The notes under the pieces are model-generated. The model made no database searches. It was not told where the DNA came from and worked only from the letters and a program-made list of their open reading frames with translations. Both the position numbers and the translations under genes were made by a program. A stretch of 18,842 nucleotides of DNA from CAZFAT01 sp964517075 (GTDB lineage: Bacteria; Acidobacteriota; Vicinamibacteria; Vicinamibacterales; SCN-69-37), in contig CAZFAT010000291.1 in assembly GCA_964517075.1 (NCBI GenBank), positions 1-18,842 of the forward strand, given 5' to 3'. Below are positions 1-7,468 of the stretch, in pieces; positions within the stretch are counted from its first letter, which is position 1; each line of letters opens with the position of its first letter.

Positions 1-1530
1 GCGTTGCATCGCCGCGAGCAAGGAGGCCGCATCGCCCGACGTTCGCGCAATGACGGTCGTGGGCCCGAGGCCCGACTGCCTGTACGAGCGGTAGAACTGG
101 TACGACTGTCGATCGAGGACGTTATCGGCGGAGGCACTCGCCGCGGCGGTGTCGCGGACGACGCCGATGATCTCCGTCCAGTCCGGCTCGTTCCCGATCC
201 GGAAACGACGCCCCACTGCGTCTACTGCGCCGAAGTCCTGACGTGCCAGTGTCTCGGTAATCACCGCGACACTCGATGTGCCCACGCGATCCCGTGCGTC
301 GAAGACACGCCCGTGCAGCAGCGGGATGCGCAACGTCTCGAAGAAGCCCGGTCCAGCCCAGATCATCGACGGTTCGCCAGGTGATCTCGTGCCGCCGGCC
401 GGCCCCTCGACGGCGATCGGCGCGCTTGCGCTCTGCATGGGCAGGCCGTACGACAGCGCCGCGGACTGCACCCCCGGAACGGCGGCGATCCGCCGCAGGA
501 GCTCGTCGTACACGTTCCCGGCCGCGGCCGCCGAGTAGCCGGCGAAGCGCACGTCCGTCTCGAGCATGGCCACGCCGTCCACGGCATAGCCGACGCGCAG
601 CTCTCTCGTCGCGGCCAGCTGCTGCAGGAAGATGCTCGTGCCGCCGAGCAGCAGCACGGAGACCGCCACCTGCACGACGATCAGCGCGTTCTTCAGCGTG
701 AGCCGCCGATCATCGATTGGCTGCAATCCCTCGTCGCGCAGTGTCGACAGAAGGTCAACCTTCGTGGCCTTGAGCGCCGGCACCAGGCCGAACGCCACGC
801 CCGTGACCAGCGACAGCGCGATCGCAAAGGCGAGCACGCGGTAGTCAAGCGTCAGATCCACTGTGATGGGGAGCTCGACCCCTTGGAGCGCGCGCATGGC
901 CCACCACGCCAGGATGCAGCCGGCGATGCCGCCCCCCAGCGAGAGCAGCAGACTCTCAATCAGCAGGTGCCGCACAAGCTGAGGTCGTTTGGCGCCCACG
1001 GCCAGCCGCACCGCGACTTCTCTCGCACGCGCGGCGCCGCGCACCAGCAGCAGCGTCGCCAGGTTGCTGCACGCGATGGCGAGGATGAGGCTGACGATGA
1101 TGAGCACCAGCGAGGCGAGCGCCATGATCGGCACGTCCGCCTGCGGGTGAACCCGCACGTCCGTCGTGGGAAGGACCGTGATGCCCTGACCCAGGGCAAA
1201 CTCGCCCGCGCCGCCGCCAACCTCATCCGGATACTCGGCCTCCAGCCGGCGTGCAAGCACGTCCATCGCCAGTTTGGCCTGCGCCACGGTGGCGCCCTCC
1301 TGCAGACGGGCTTTCACGAACAAGGGTGCGAATATCGTGGGAGCGTCGCGCACCGCCGGCATTGTGCTCATCTCACGGAGTGCGGTGATCGGCAGCCAGA
1401 AGTCCGTGACGAGACCGATGTCGAGGATGCCGCGGTGATTGGCGGGACCGATGCCGACGATCGTCACCGGCGCGCCTTCAATCCGGACGACGCGTCCGAC
1501 GACGGAGGGGTCCGCGCGGAACACGCGGGT
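1..1530 (-). pseudogene. ADOP-type ABC permease, continuation after in-frame stop (C-terminus beyond window)
   Basis: This is the remainder of the permease that begins at 2223, in the same frame. I read every codon from the TGA at 1531-1533 down to base 1 and found no further stop in 510 codons. The translation stays family-like throughout: TRVFRADPSVVG just after the stop, then a hydrophobic stretch containing IACSNLATLLLVRGAARARE, then LLIESLLLSLGGG and FGLVPALKATKVDLLSTLRD. The start of the second permease half follows (ALIVVQVAVSVLLLGG), with VPGVQSAALSYGLPM. These are the FtsX and MacB-periplasmic-core motifs of the macrolide-exporter-like ADOP permeases. The last FtsX domain lies outside the window. 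The stretch lacks its own start and would be expressed only by readthrough or if the stop is an error. Membrane location is inferred. Confidence 0.75.
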
Positions 1531-2223
1531 TCACGCCTGGTGCCCGAGGACGGCGACGAGCGGAGCCCCGGGCCGCTCCTCCGTCGCGTCGAACCAGCGG
1601 CCGAGCGACGGCCGAAGCCCCAGGACGTCGAGATAGGTCGCCGTCGCGTACTCGGCGGTTCCACCGCGAATGCCACCTTCGTGGAGATAGCGGGCGGGAA
1701 TCGGGATAGTGGCAGCCCTCGTTGCGGCAAAGATGCCGGTGTACTCCGCCATCTCCTTATAGGCGTCATACGAGACGACGACGAGCGGCTTGCCGGCGGG
1801 GTCGTTCTGATAGATGTCGACGAGGCGATCGGGGTCAGCGAACGCCGGGTCGCGGAACAGCACCGCGTTCACGAGGCTGAAGACCGCGGTGTTGGCGCCG
1901 ATGGCGAGACCGAGGATGAGCACCGCCGCGGTGGTGAACCGCCAATCGCGCACCAGGCGGCGGAGGCCGTAGCGGGCGTCGCGCAGCAGGTTGTCCACGA
2001 GCATCGTGCCGCGCGCGTCGCGGCTCTCCTCCTTGATTTGCTCGACGCCGCCGAACGCGCGCAACGTCTGCTGCTGCGCCTCGTCGGCAGGGAGGCCGGC
2101 AGCGACCAGCCGCTCGATCTCGCGCTCGATGTGCAGCTGCAGTTCCTCCCTGAGATCTGATTCGCGTCGGCCGCGGAAGAACAACGATCGAAAGCGCGAT
2201 GCGAGGATGTGCCAGCTACGCAT
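1531..2223 (-). CDS. ADOP-type ABC permease, N-terminal fragment ended by premature TGA
   Basis: This frame encodes the first 230 residues of an acidobacterial orphan permease, a MacB/FtsX-type protein lacking its own ATPase. Residues 1-75 form the charged prefix domain typical of ADOPs (SDLREELQLHIEREIERLV, then RAFGGVEQIKEESRDARG). The first membrane segment follows at about 97-122 (AAVLILGLAIGANTAVFSLV), and then the start of the periplasmic core domain. Translation stops at TGA where homologues, including the second ADOP in this window (DALWRRRFGADP), have a tryptophan. A TGG to TGA change explains it exactly. The ATG overlaps the padR stop by 8 bp, so the two are translationally coupled, as is usual for PadR-ADOP pairs. 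The fragment alone would lack both FtsX domains and is unlikely to function. The transported substrate is unknown. Confidence 0.85.
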   Translation of the reverse strand: MRSWHILASRFRSLFFRGRRESDLREELQLHIEREIERLVAAGLPADEAQQQTLRAFGGVEQIKEESRDARGTMLVDNLLRDARYGLRRLVRDWRFTTAAVLILGLAIGANTAVFSLVNAVLFRDPAFADPDRLVDIYQNDPAGKPLVVVSYDAYKEMAEYTGIFAATRAATIPIPARYLHEGGIRGGTAEYATATYLDVLGLRPSLGRWFDATEERPGAPLVAVLGHQA

Positions 2224-2560
2224 GTGCCTGCGTCCTCTTCAGCACCAGGTTGACGCCGGCCGACAGCCGCTCCCACTTCGAGACTTCGGCCTCGAGCTGC
2301 GTGCGTCCCGCCTTGGTCAGTGAGTAGAAGCGCGCGCGGCGGTTGTTCTCGGTCGCGCGCCATTCGCCCTTGATGAGCCCCTGGAGTTCGAGCCGCTGGA
2401 ACGCCACGAGCAGCGAGCCGGGATTCACGCGGAACACATTCTGGCTGACGGTCTGGATTCGCCGCGCGACGCCGAAGCCGTGCATCGGCTCGAGCGCGAG
2501 CGACCGGAGGATCAGCAGGTCGAGCGTGCCCTGAATGACGTCCGTCGAGGACTTGGCCAT
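2216..2560 (-). CDS. PadR-family transcriptional regulator
   Basis: This 114-residue protein has the length and motifs of short PadR winged-helix repressors. The N-terminal helix has GTLDLLILRSLALEPMHGFG, the recognition region has RVNPGSLLVAFQRLELQGLI, and the wing has NNRRARFYSLTKAGRTQL. PadR proteins bind palindromic operators as dimers and usually repress an adjacent transporter gene. Here the downstream gene is an ADOP permease whose start overlaps the padR stop, so the pair is one operon. The family normally forms an operon of this kind in acidobacteria. The ATG at 2560 is the natural start because homology begins at once, although no clear Shine-Dalgarno is visible. A perfect palindrome 32 bp upstream is a likely autoregulatory operator. 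The effector is unknown. Confidence 0.93.
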   Translation of the reverse strand: MAKSSTDVIQGTLDLLILRSLALEPMHGFGVARRIQTVSQNVFRVNPGSLLVAFQRLELQGLIKGEWRATENNRRARFYSLTKAGRTQLEAEVSKWERLSAGVNLVLKRTQAHA

Positions 2561-2591
2561 GGCGGCAGGTGGACACAGCCTAAAGGGCTCT

Positions 2592-2610
2592 CATCTTGAT
2601 TGTCAAGATG
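2592..2610 (-). promoter_or_regulatory. Palindromic operator overlapping padR -35 box
   Basis: A perfect inverted repeat has 8-bp arms, CATCTTGA and TCAAGATG, around a 3-nt centre. Read on the minus strand it contains the consensus -35 hexamer TTGACA (complement of 2601-2606). The region 16-17 bp further holds a weak -10 candidate (TTTAGG or TTAGGC). A dimeric repressor bound here would block RNA polymerase, so PadR autoregulation is the simplest reading. The palindrome is seen in the sequence; its binding by this PadR is inference. Confidence 0.65.
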
Positions 2611-2635
2611 TAGAGATCCAAAGGGCCGGAGCCCG

Positions 2636-3745
2636 CTACGGCACGCCCGTGATCTCCCGCATCAGCGTGAAGAAACCCCGTTTGCGATCGCTCGAGAGGC
2701 CCCAGTTCGCCGGCACGCTCTGGTAGCCCTCGTCGAAGCCCTCGCCCTTCATCCGGTAGTCGAAGTAGCCCCACGACGCGTACTCGCCGACGGCGGCGGT
2801 GAAGTTGTTGACGGGCTTCTCGAAGTCGAAGTGGTCGTCCTCGTTGAACACGATCGGCATCGGCCGGTAGCCGGGTACCTGTCGCGTCCGGCGCACCATG
2901 TCCGCGATGCGATTCGGATCGGCCACGCCGTTGCCGTGCAGCAGCACGAAGTCCGATGCGGCGACGACGTTCGCGCCTGGAATGGTGCCACCGCCGTACG
3001 AGGTGCTGACCAGCAGGCGGCGGCCGCCGCGCGACGTGCGCTTCACGCGCTCAATCAGTTCGTGCACACGCTCCGGCCGAAGAATCGCGTGATCGTACCG
3101 GATGTTGCACTCGTTGTTGATCTCGATGAGGACGTGGCGCCATCCGCGGTCGAGAATCCATGTCGTCGTGTCGTCGACGGCCCGGACGACCGCCGCTTCA
3201 TCCGTCAGCCGCTGGTCCTGGCCGAAGTAGAAGATGCCGAGGATGACGGCCATGCCGAGCTCGTCGGCCCGGTCCAGAATCCGTTCGAGCCGGCCGAGAT
3301 ACTCGGCGCGCAGCGAGCCGTCCGCGTCGATCGCCGAGTTGTGCCAGGGCTGGTCGGTCGAGTAACCGGTGGGCGACCCGCCCTGGAGATTGATCGTGAA
3401 CCCGAGCAGCCCGTGCCGGCGCCACTCGGGCATCGCGGCGATGAACTCGCGCGTGTTGCGCTCGGGATCCCATCGGCCCGTATCGGGATAGGCCCAGCGG
3501 CTGACCGTCTCAGGGTTGCGGTCGTCGAAAATGCCCTGGACCAGGCGCGAGTTCATGAGCAGGCCCTGGATGCGGTGGCCGTTCCACCGGCGGCCTTCAT
3601 AGGTCGGGCGTCCGTTGAGGTGGAATTCGTCGCCGGCGATGGTCACGGCCGTCCGCCGGTCCGGGGGCGCGGACGACCGCTGGGCGGCAGGCGCCACGCC
3701 CACGAGCAGGCCGAAGAGCAGGACAAGGAGGGGTGACGCGCGCAT
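2636..3745 (-). CDS. Secreted TIM-barrel-like glycoside hydrolase candidate
   Basis: This 369-residue protein starts with a clear Sec signal peptide (MRASPLLVLLFGLLVGVAPA, cleavage near A20-A21), so it is exported. The body resembles a clan GH-A (beta/alpha)8 hydrolase. The stretch HVLIEINNECN places Asn211-Glu212 at the expected end of strand 4, where the acid/base sits, and PIVFNEDDHF places Glu302 where the strand-7 nucleophile would be. Aromatic residues suited to sugar binding surround these sites (W84, W92, W134, F172, Y173). I cannot assign a GH family number, and the catalytic roles are inferred from motif position. It diverges from a CUT2 sugar importer 65 bp away, consistent with releasing a sugar that the importer takes up. 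It could instead be a non-catalytic relative. Confidence 0.72.
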   Translation of the reverse strand: MRASPLLVLLFGLLVGVAPAAQRSSAPPDRRTAVTIAGDEFHLNGRPTYEGRRWNGHRIQGLLMNSRLVQGIFDDRNPETVSRWAYPDTGRWDPERNTREFIAAMPEWRRHGLLGFTINLQGGSPTGYSTDQPWHNSAIDADGSLRAEYLGRLERILDRADELGMAVILGIFYFGQDQRLTDEAAVVRAVDDTTTWILDRGWRHVLIEINNECNIRYDHAILRPERVHELIERVKRTSRGGRRLLVSTSYGGGTIPGANVVAASDFVLLHGNGVADPNRIADMVRRTRQVPGYRPMPIVFNEDDHFDFEKPVNNFTAAVGEYASWGYFDYRMKGEGFDEGYQSVPANWGLSSDRKRGFFTLMREITGVP

Positions 3746-3756
3746 GCCCGGTCCGC

Positions 3757-3808
3757 CCCGAGGATAGCCGACTTCAGCGGCGCGCGAATACGGTCTATTC
3801 TCCTCGGG
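3757..3808. promoter_or_regulatory. Divergent promoter region with spaced inverted repeat
   Basis: The 65-bp gap between the hydrolase candidate and the importer carries 8-bp inverted arms, CCCGAGGA at 3757-3764 and TCCTCGGG at 3801-3808. Each arm lies beside a -10-like hexamer: TATTCT at 3796-3801 on plus and TATCCT at 3762-3767 on minus. If these are used, both transcripts would have very short leaders. The repeat is visible; its use as a shared operator for the two divergent units is a guess. Confidence 0.3.
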
Positions 3809-3810
3809 CC

Positions 3811-4842
3811 ATGATCCGGCGCGCTCTCGCCACCCCGCAGGCCGGCTTGGTTCTCGTGATCCTTCTCCTGGGTGCCGCGCTGACGGTCCTCGCCGGCACC
3901 CACATCGACCCGCGCACCGGCCTCGAGGTCAACAACTTCCTGAACTCGCACACGCTGATTCAGACGGCCACCGACGCGAGCTTCTTCGCCGTCATGGCCG
4001 TCGGCGCCACGATCGTCATCATTGCCGGCGGCATCGATCTGTCGGTCGGGTCGGTCTACGCGCTCGCCGGCGTTGCGGCCGCGCTCGTGCTGCGCGGTCT
4101 CGGTCCGGCCGATCCGACGTCGCTCGTCTTCACCGGCCTCGCCGTGTCCCTCGCCGTCGGGCTCGTCTGCGGCCTTGCCAACGGCCTCATGGTGATCGGA
4201 CTCGGCGTCCATCCGTTCATCATCACGCTGGGCACGATGTGGATCGTTCGCGGCATCGCGTTCGTCGTGAGCGACGCCGAGAGCATCCTGCTGCCGACGG
4301 TTCTCACGGACGTCGCGAAGGCGTCGCTCGGCTTGCGCGAGACGCTCTACCCGGTGCCCATGCTGGTCATGCTGATCGTCACGGTGGCCGGCGCGGTCTA
4401 TCTGACGCGCACCGTGATGGGGCGCCACGTCTTCGCGGTGGGCGGCAACGAGGAAGCCAGTCGCTTCTCGGGGCTGCGGACGCGCCGGATCACGGCTGGC
4501 GTCTTCGTGCTGTCCGGTCTCACGGCCGGCATCGCCGCGTTCGTGGGCGCGAGCTTCTACGGATCGGCATCGTCGGCCGACGCCACCGGCTACGAGCTGT
4601 ACGTGATCGCGTCTGCCGTGGTCGGTGGTGCGAGCCTGTCAGGCGGACGCGGCAGCGCGGTCAGCGCCATGCTTGGGGCGTTGCTGATCGTGCTCATTCG
4701 CCAGTCCATCCGAACGCTGCACTTCGATCAGAACTACGAATGGATCATTATCGGCAGCGCGATTATCATGGCGGTCGTCCTCGACCAGACGAGCGCCAGG
4801 TTGACTGCCCGACGACTGGCCAGGACGGCGGAACGGACATAG
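3811..4842 (+). CDS. CUT2-family sugar ABC transporter permease
   Basis: This is a 343-residue inner-membrane permease of the RbsC/XylH/MglC type. It is strongly hydrophobic and shows the family hallmarks: VGATIVIIAGGIDLSVGSV after the second membrane segment, HPFIITLGTMWIVRGIAFVV, and the cytoplasmic coupling segment GRHVFAVGGNEEASRFSGL (typically GNEEAARLSGI). A later ASAVVGGASLSGGRGS motif and a final YEWIIIGSAIIMAVVLDQ segment complete the match. I chose the ATG at 3811 because homology begins there; an upstream in-frame ATG at 3733 would add 26 non-conserved residues and overlap the divergent gene. As in the family, one permease gene suggests a homodimeric pore. It leads an operon with the binding protein and ATPase. 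The substrate is probably a monosaccharide, but it cannot be read from the sequence. Confidence 0.93.
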   Translation: MIRRALATPQAGLVLVILLLGAALTVLAGTHIDPRTGLEVNNFLNSHTLIQTATDASFFAVMAVGATIVIIAGGIDLSVGSVYALAGVAAALVLRGLGPADPTSLVFTGLAVSLAVGLVCGLANGLMVIGLGVHPFIITLGTMWIVRGIAFVVSDAESILLPTVLTDVAKASLGLRETLYPVPMLVMLIVTVAGAVYLTRTVMGRHVFAVGGNEEASRFSGLRTRRITAGVFVLSGLTAGIAAFVGASFYGSASSADATGYELYVIASAVVGGASLSGGRGSAVSAMLGALLIVLIRQSIRTLHFDQNYEWIIIGSAIIMAVVLDQTSARLTARRLARTAERT

Positions 4843-4846
4843 GGGG

Positions 4847-4868
4847 CCGCGGGGCTTCAGCCCCGCGG
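4847..4868 (+). repeat. GC-rich hairpin between permease and binding-protein genes
   Basis: A perfect inverted repeat has 9-bp arms, CCGCGGGGC and GCCCCGCGG, around a TTCA loop. It begins 5 bp after the permease stop and ends 40 bp before the next start. It lacks a T-run, so it is not a canonical intrinsic terminator. It could shield the permease mRNA from 3' exonucleases, attenuate transcription, or be one copy of a genomic palindromic repeat family. Confidence 0.6.
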
Positions 4869-4908
4869 TCAATTCGAAATCGCGGCGGCACGGTCGCCAG
4901 AGGTCTCC

Positions 4909-5928
4909 ATGAGGATGAACAGGCACATCACCGTCGTCTGCGCGATTGCTGTGGCCGCTCTGGTCGCGGCCTGCGGCGAGTCGACGCCCGCCGGGACGCC
5001 GACGGCCGCGAGTGGGTTGAAGATCGCGATGATCGCGAAGAGCTCGACGAATCCGGTGTTCCTCTCGGCGCGCACAGGCGCGGAGGCGGCCGCGAAGGAG
5101 TTGTCGGCTCGCCACGGCGTGCCGGTCGAGATCGTGTGGCTGACGCCGCCGCAGGAGGACGGGCAGGTGCAGGCGCAGCGCATCGCGCAGGCGGTGAACG
5201 AAGGTGCCCACGCCGTGCTGATCTCCTGCTCCGATGCCGGCAAGGTCACGGGCGCCATCAACGACGCCGTCGGACGCGGCGTCGCCGTGATGACCTTCGA
5301 CAGTGACGCGCCCGAATCGCGGCGCTTCGCGTTCTATGGCGTGGATGACGTGAAGACGGGCGAGACGGTGATGGAGGAGCTGTCGACGCAGATGAACGGC
5401 CAGGGCGCCGTGGCGATTCTCGCCGGCAATCAGAACGCGCCGAACCTGCGCAAGCGCGTCGAGGGCGTCCGCCAGGCGGCCGCGCGCCATCCGGGCATCA
5501 CGATCGTGGACACCTTCTACCACATCGAGACGCCGCAGGACGCCGCGGCCGAAGTGATCCGCGTGCAGAACGCGTATCCGCAGGTCCGGGGCTGGGCGAT
5601 GGTGGGCGGCTGGCCGCTGTTCACGGCCACGCTGCTGACCGATCTCGACCCGGCGCGCGTGAAGATCGTGGCGGTCGACGCGCTGCCCGCCGAGCTGGCC
5701 TACGTGGACAAGGGCCTCGCGCCGGTGCTCCTCGCGCAGCCGACCTATCTCTGGGGCTACGTCTCGGTGCAGCGCATCTTCGACAAGGTCCACCTCAATC
5801 TGGACGTGCCCGAGATCATTCCCATGGAGCTGACGCGCGTGTCGAAGGAGAACCTCGGTGCCTGGGCGCGCCAGTTGCGCGATTGGGGCTTTGCGGAGGT
5901 GCCGGCGGAGTATTTGGCACTGCCGTAA
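4909..5928 (+). CDS. Sugar ABC transporter substrate-binding lipoprotein (Peripla_BP_4 type)
   Basis: This 339-residue protein is the solute receptor of the importer. It begins with a lipoprotein signal peptide whose lipobox (LVAAC) places the acylated cysteine at residue 22. The mature part follows the RbsB-like fold: the first strand KIAMIAKSSTNPVFLSARTG, then AAKELSARHGVPVEIVW, QVQAQRIAQAVNEGAHAVLI, and the mid-domain VAVMTFDSDAPESRRFAFYG with DDVKTGETVMEEL. NAYPQVRGWAMVGGWPLF and KIVAVDALPAELAYVDKG belong to the second lobe. A short AGAGG lies 5 nt before the ATG at 4909; an ATG two codons later is also possible. It sits between permease and ATPase, an uncommon order for CUT2 operons. The sugar is unknown. 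Confidence 0.93.
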   Translation: MRMNRHITVVCAIAVAALVAACGESTPAGTPTAASGLKIAMIAKSSTNPVFLSARTGAEAAAKELSARHGVPVEIVWLTPPQEDGQVQAQRIAQAVNEGAHAVLISCSDAGKVTGAINDAVGRGVAVMTFDSDAPESRRFAFYGVDDVKTGETVMEELSTQMNGQGAVAILAGNQNAPNLRKRVEGVRQAAARHPGITIVDTFYHIETPQDAAAEVIRVQNAYPQVRGWAMVGGWPLFTATLLTDLDPARVKIVAVDALPAELAYVDKGLAPVLLAQPTYLWGYVSVQRIFDKVHLNLDVPEIIPMELTRVSKENLGAWARQLRDWGFAEVPAEYLALP

Positions 5929-5931
5929 CCC

Positions 5932-7413
5932 GTGTCCATTTCCTTCCACGCCCTCACCAAGCGCTTCCCGGGCGCTGTCGCCCTCGAGGACGTGTCCTTC
6001 CAGATCGACACCGGAAGCTGTCACGCGCTCTGCGGCGAGAACGGCGCCGGCAAGAGCACGCTCGGCAAGGTGCTGGCCGGCATCCACGCCCCCGACTCCG
6101 GGACGGTCTCGATTGACGGCCAGCCGGCGGTTTTCGCGAACCCGCGTGAGGCGCTGGCGGCCGGCGTCGCGATGGTGCACCAGGAGATCGCCTTCTGCGG
6201 CAATCTCTCCGTGGCGGAAAACCTCTGTCTGGGTGCGCTGCCGCGACGGAGCGGGTTCCTTGCGCGGCGCGGGATGCATCGCCGGGCCGCCAGCATGCTC
6301 GCCGCCATTGGCGCCGAGATGGACGTTACCCGCCCCGTGGCCGATCTGTCGGTCGGCCAGCAGCAGATGATGCAGATCGCGGCCGCGGTTGGCAGCGGCG
6401 CGCGCCTCCTGGTCTTCGACGAGCCGACGAGCAGCCTCTCAGGCCATGAGGCCGCGCGCCTCCGCGACCTGATTGTCCGGCTCAAGGCCGGCGGCGTCAC
6501 GAGCGTCTATGTGACCCATCGCCTCGACGAAGTGTTCCGCCTGTGCGACGCGGTTACGGTGCTGCGGGACGGACGGCACGTCGCCACGCGGGCGGTCGTC
6601 GACGTGGATCAGGCGGCCCTCGTCGAGATGATGATTGGTCGGCGCCTCAGCGAGTACTTCCCCGCGCATGTCGGTGCGGCGCCAGGCGAGACGCTGCTGC
6701 GGGTCGCCGGACTGTCGAGCCCCGCCGGCTTCCGCGACGTGTCGTTCACGGTGCGCGCCGGTGAGATCGTCGGCGTGGCGGGCCTCGTCGGCGCCGGCCG
6801 GTCGGAACTGGCGCGCGCCCTGTTCGGCCTCGACTCACGCGCCCGCGGCCAGGTCGAGGTGGCGGGGCAGCGGGGGCTGCCGCGCGACCCGGCCGACGCG
6901 ATCCGGCGCGGCATCGGCCTCGTGCCCGAGGATCGCAAGCGGCAGGGTCTCGTCCTCTCGATGAGCGGGCAGGCCAACGCCACGCTCGCGATTCTCCGGC
7001 GGCTCGGGCGGATCCTCGTCGACTGGCGCGCCGAGCGCGCGGTGACGGCGGAGTACTTCCAGCGGTTGCGACTGCGCGCGGCGCGGCTGGACACCCCGGC
7101 CGCCGCCCTCTCGGGCGGCAATCAGCAGAAGGTAGTGCTGACGAAGTGGCTCGCGGCGCGCTGTCGCGTGCTCATCCTCGATGAACCGACCCGCGGAGTC
7201 GACGTCGGCGCCAAGGCGGAAATTCACGCGCTCATCGACGAACTGGCCGCGTCCGGCGCCGCTATTCTGCTCATCTCCAGCGAACTTCCAGAGGTCCTCA
7301 ACCTCTCGACCCGCATCCTCGTCTTCCGCGCGGGGCGCGTGGTGGGCGAGATCAGCCGCGCGGACGCGACGCAGGACGGCGTGCTGCGTCTGATGGCAGG
7401 CGTGGCTGCGTAA
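5932..7413 (+). CDS. CUT2-family sugar ABC transporter ATP-binding protein, double NBD
   Basis: This 493-residue protein carries two fused nucleotide-binding domains, as in RbsA, MglA and XylG. The first has Walker A GENGAGKST at residues 35-43, a Q-loop (MVHQEIAFCGNLSV), the signature LSVGQQQ, Walker B LLVFDEPTSSLS and the switch histidine in VYVTHRLDEVF. The second has the degenerate Walker A GLVGAGRSEL (arginine in place of lysine, normal for this family), the motif GIGLVPEDRKRQGL, the signature LSGGNQQK and Walker B VLILDEPTRGVDVGAKAEI. It starts with GTG 3 bp after the binding-protein stop, so the genes are coupled. It energises uptake from the cytoplasmic face. Length and motifs are complete. 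Confidence 0.95.
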   Translation: MSISFHALTKRFPGAVALEDVSFQIDTGSCHALCGENGAGKSTLGKVLAGIHAPDSGTVSIDGQPAVFANPREALAAGVAMVHQEIAFCGNLSVAENLCLGALPRRSGFLARRGMHRRAASMLAAIGAEMDVTRPVADLSVGQQQMMQIAAAVGSGARLLVFDEPTSSLSGHEAARLRDLIVRLKAGGVTSVYVTHRLDEVFRLCDAVTVLRDGRHVATRAVVDVDQAALVEMMIGRRLSEYFPAHVGAAPGETLLRVAGLSSPAGFRDVSFTVRAGEIVGVAGLVGAGRSELARALFGLDSRARGQVEVAGQRGLPRDPADAIRRGIGLVPEDRKRQGLVLSMSGQANATLAILRRLGRILVDWRAERAVTAEYFQRLRLRAARLDTPAAALSGGNQQKVVLTKWLAARCRVLILDEPTRGVDVGAKAEIHALIDELAASGAAILLISSELPEVLNLSTRILVFRAGRVVGEISRADATQDGVLRLMAGVAA

Positions 7414-7429
7414 GCGCCGCTTCTCACGT

Positions 7430-7464
7430 CCAACTTCTAACTTCTGGCTTCCAACTTCTAACTT
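7430..7464. repeat. Short low-complexity direct repeat (21-bp period)
   Basis: The 14-mer CCAACTTCTAACTT occurs at 7430-7443 and again, exactly, at 7451-7464, separated by CTGGCTT. The tract is pyrimidine-rich and AT-richer than its surroundings and fills most of the 55-bp gap between two convergent genes. It has no hairpin potential, so it is not a conventional terminator. Confidence 0.6.
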
Positions 7465-7468
7465 GCGT

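Noticed and set aside
1531..1533. Selenocysteine or genome-wide TGA-as-Trp recoding
   Set aside because: The aligned residue is Trp rather than Cys, I see no obvious SECIS-like hairpin just after the codon, and other genes here end in TGA.
883..2160. 425-codon open frame on the plus strand antisense to the ADOP permease
   Set aside because: It is codon-aligned antisense to a clearly recognisable permease, has a low-complexity Arg/His/Asp-rich translation and no family motif. It is a high-GC shadow.
4639..6279. 546-codon open frame on the minus strand across permease, binding protein and ATPase genes
   Set aside because: It runs antisense across three well-identified genes with an Arg/His/Asp-rich product and no motif.
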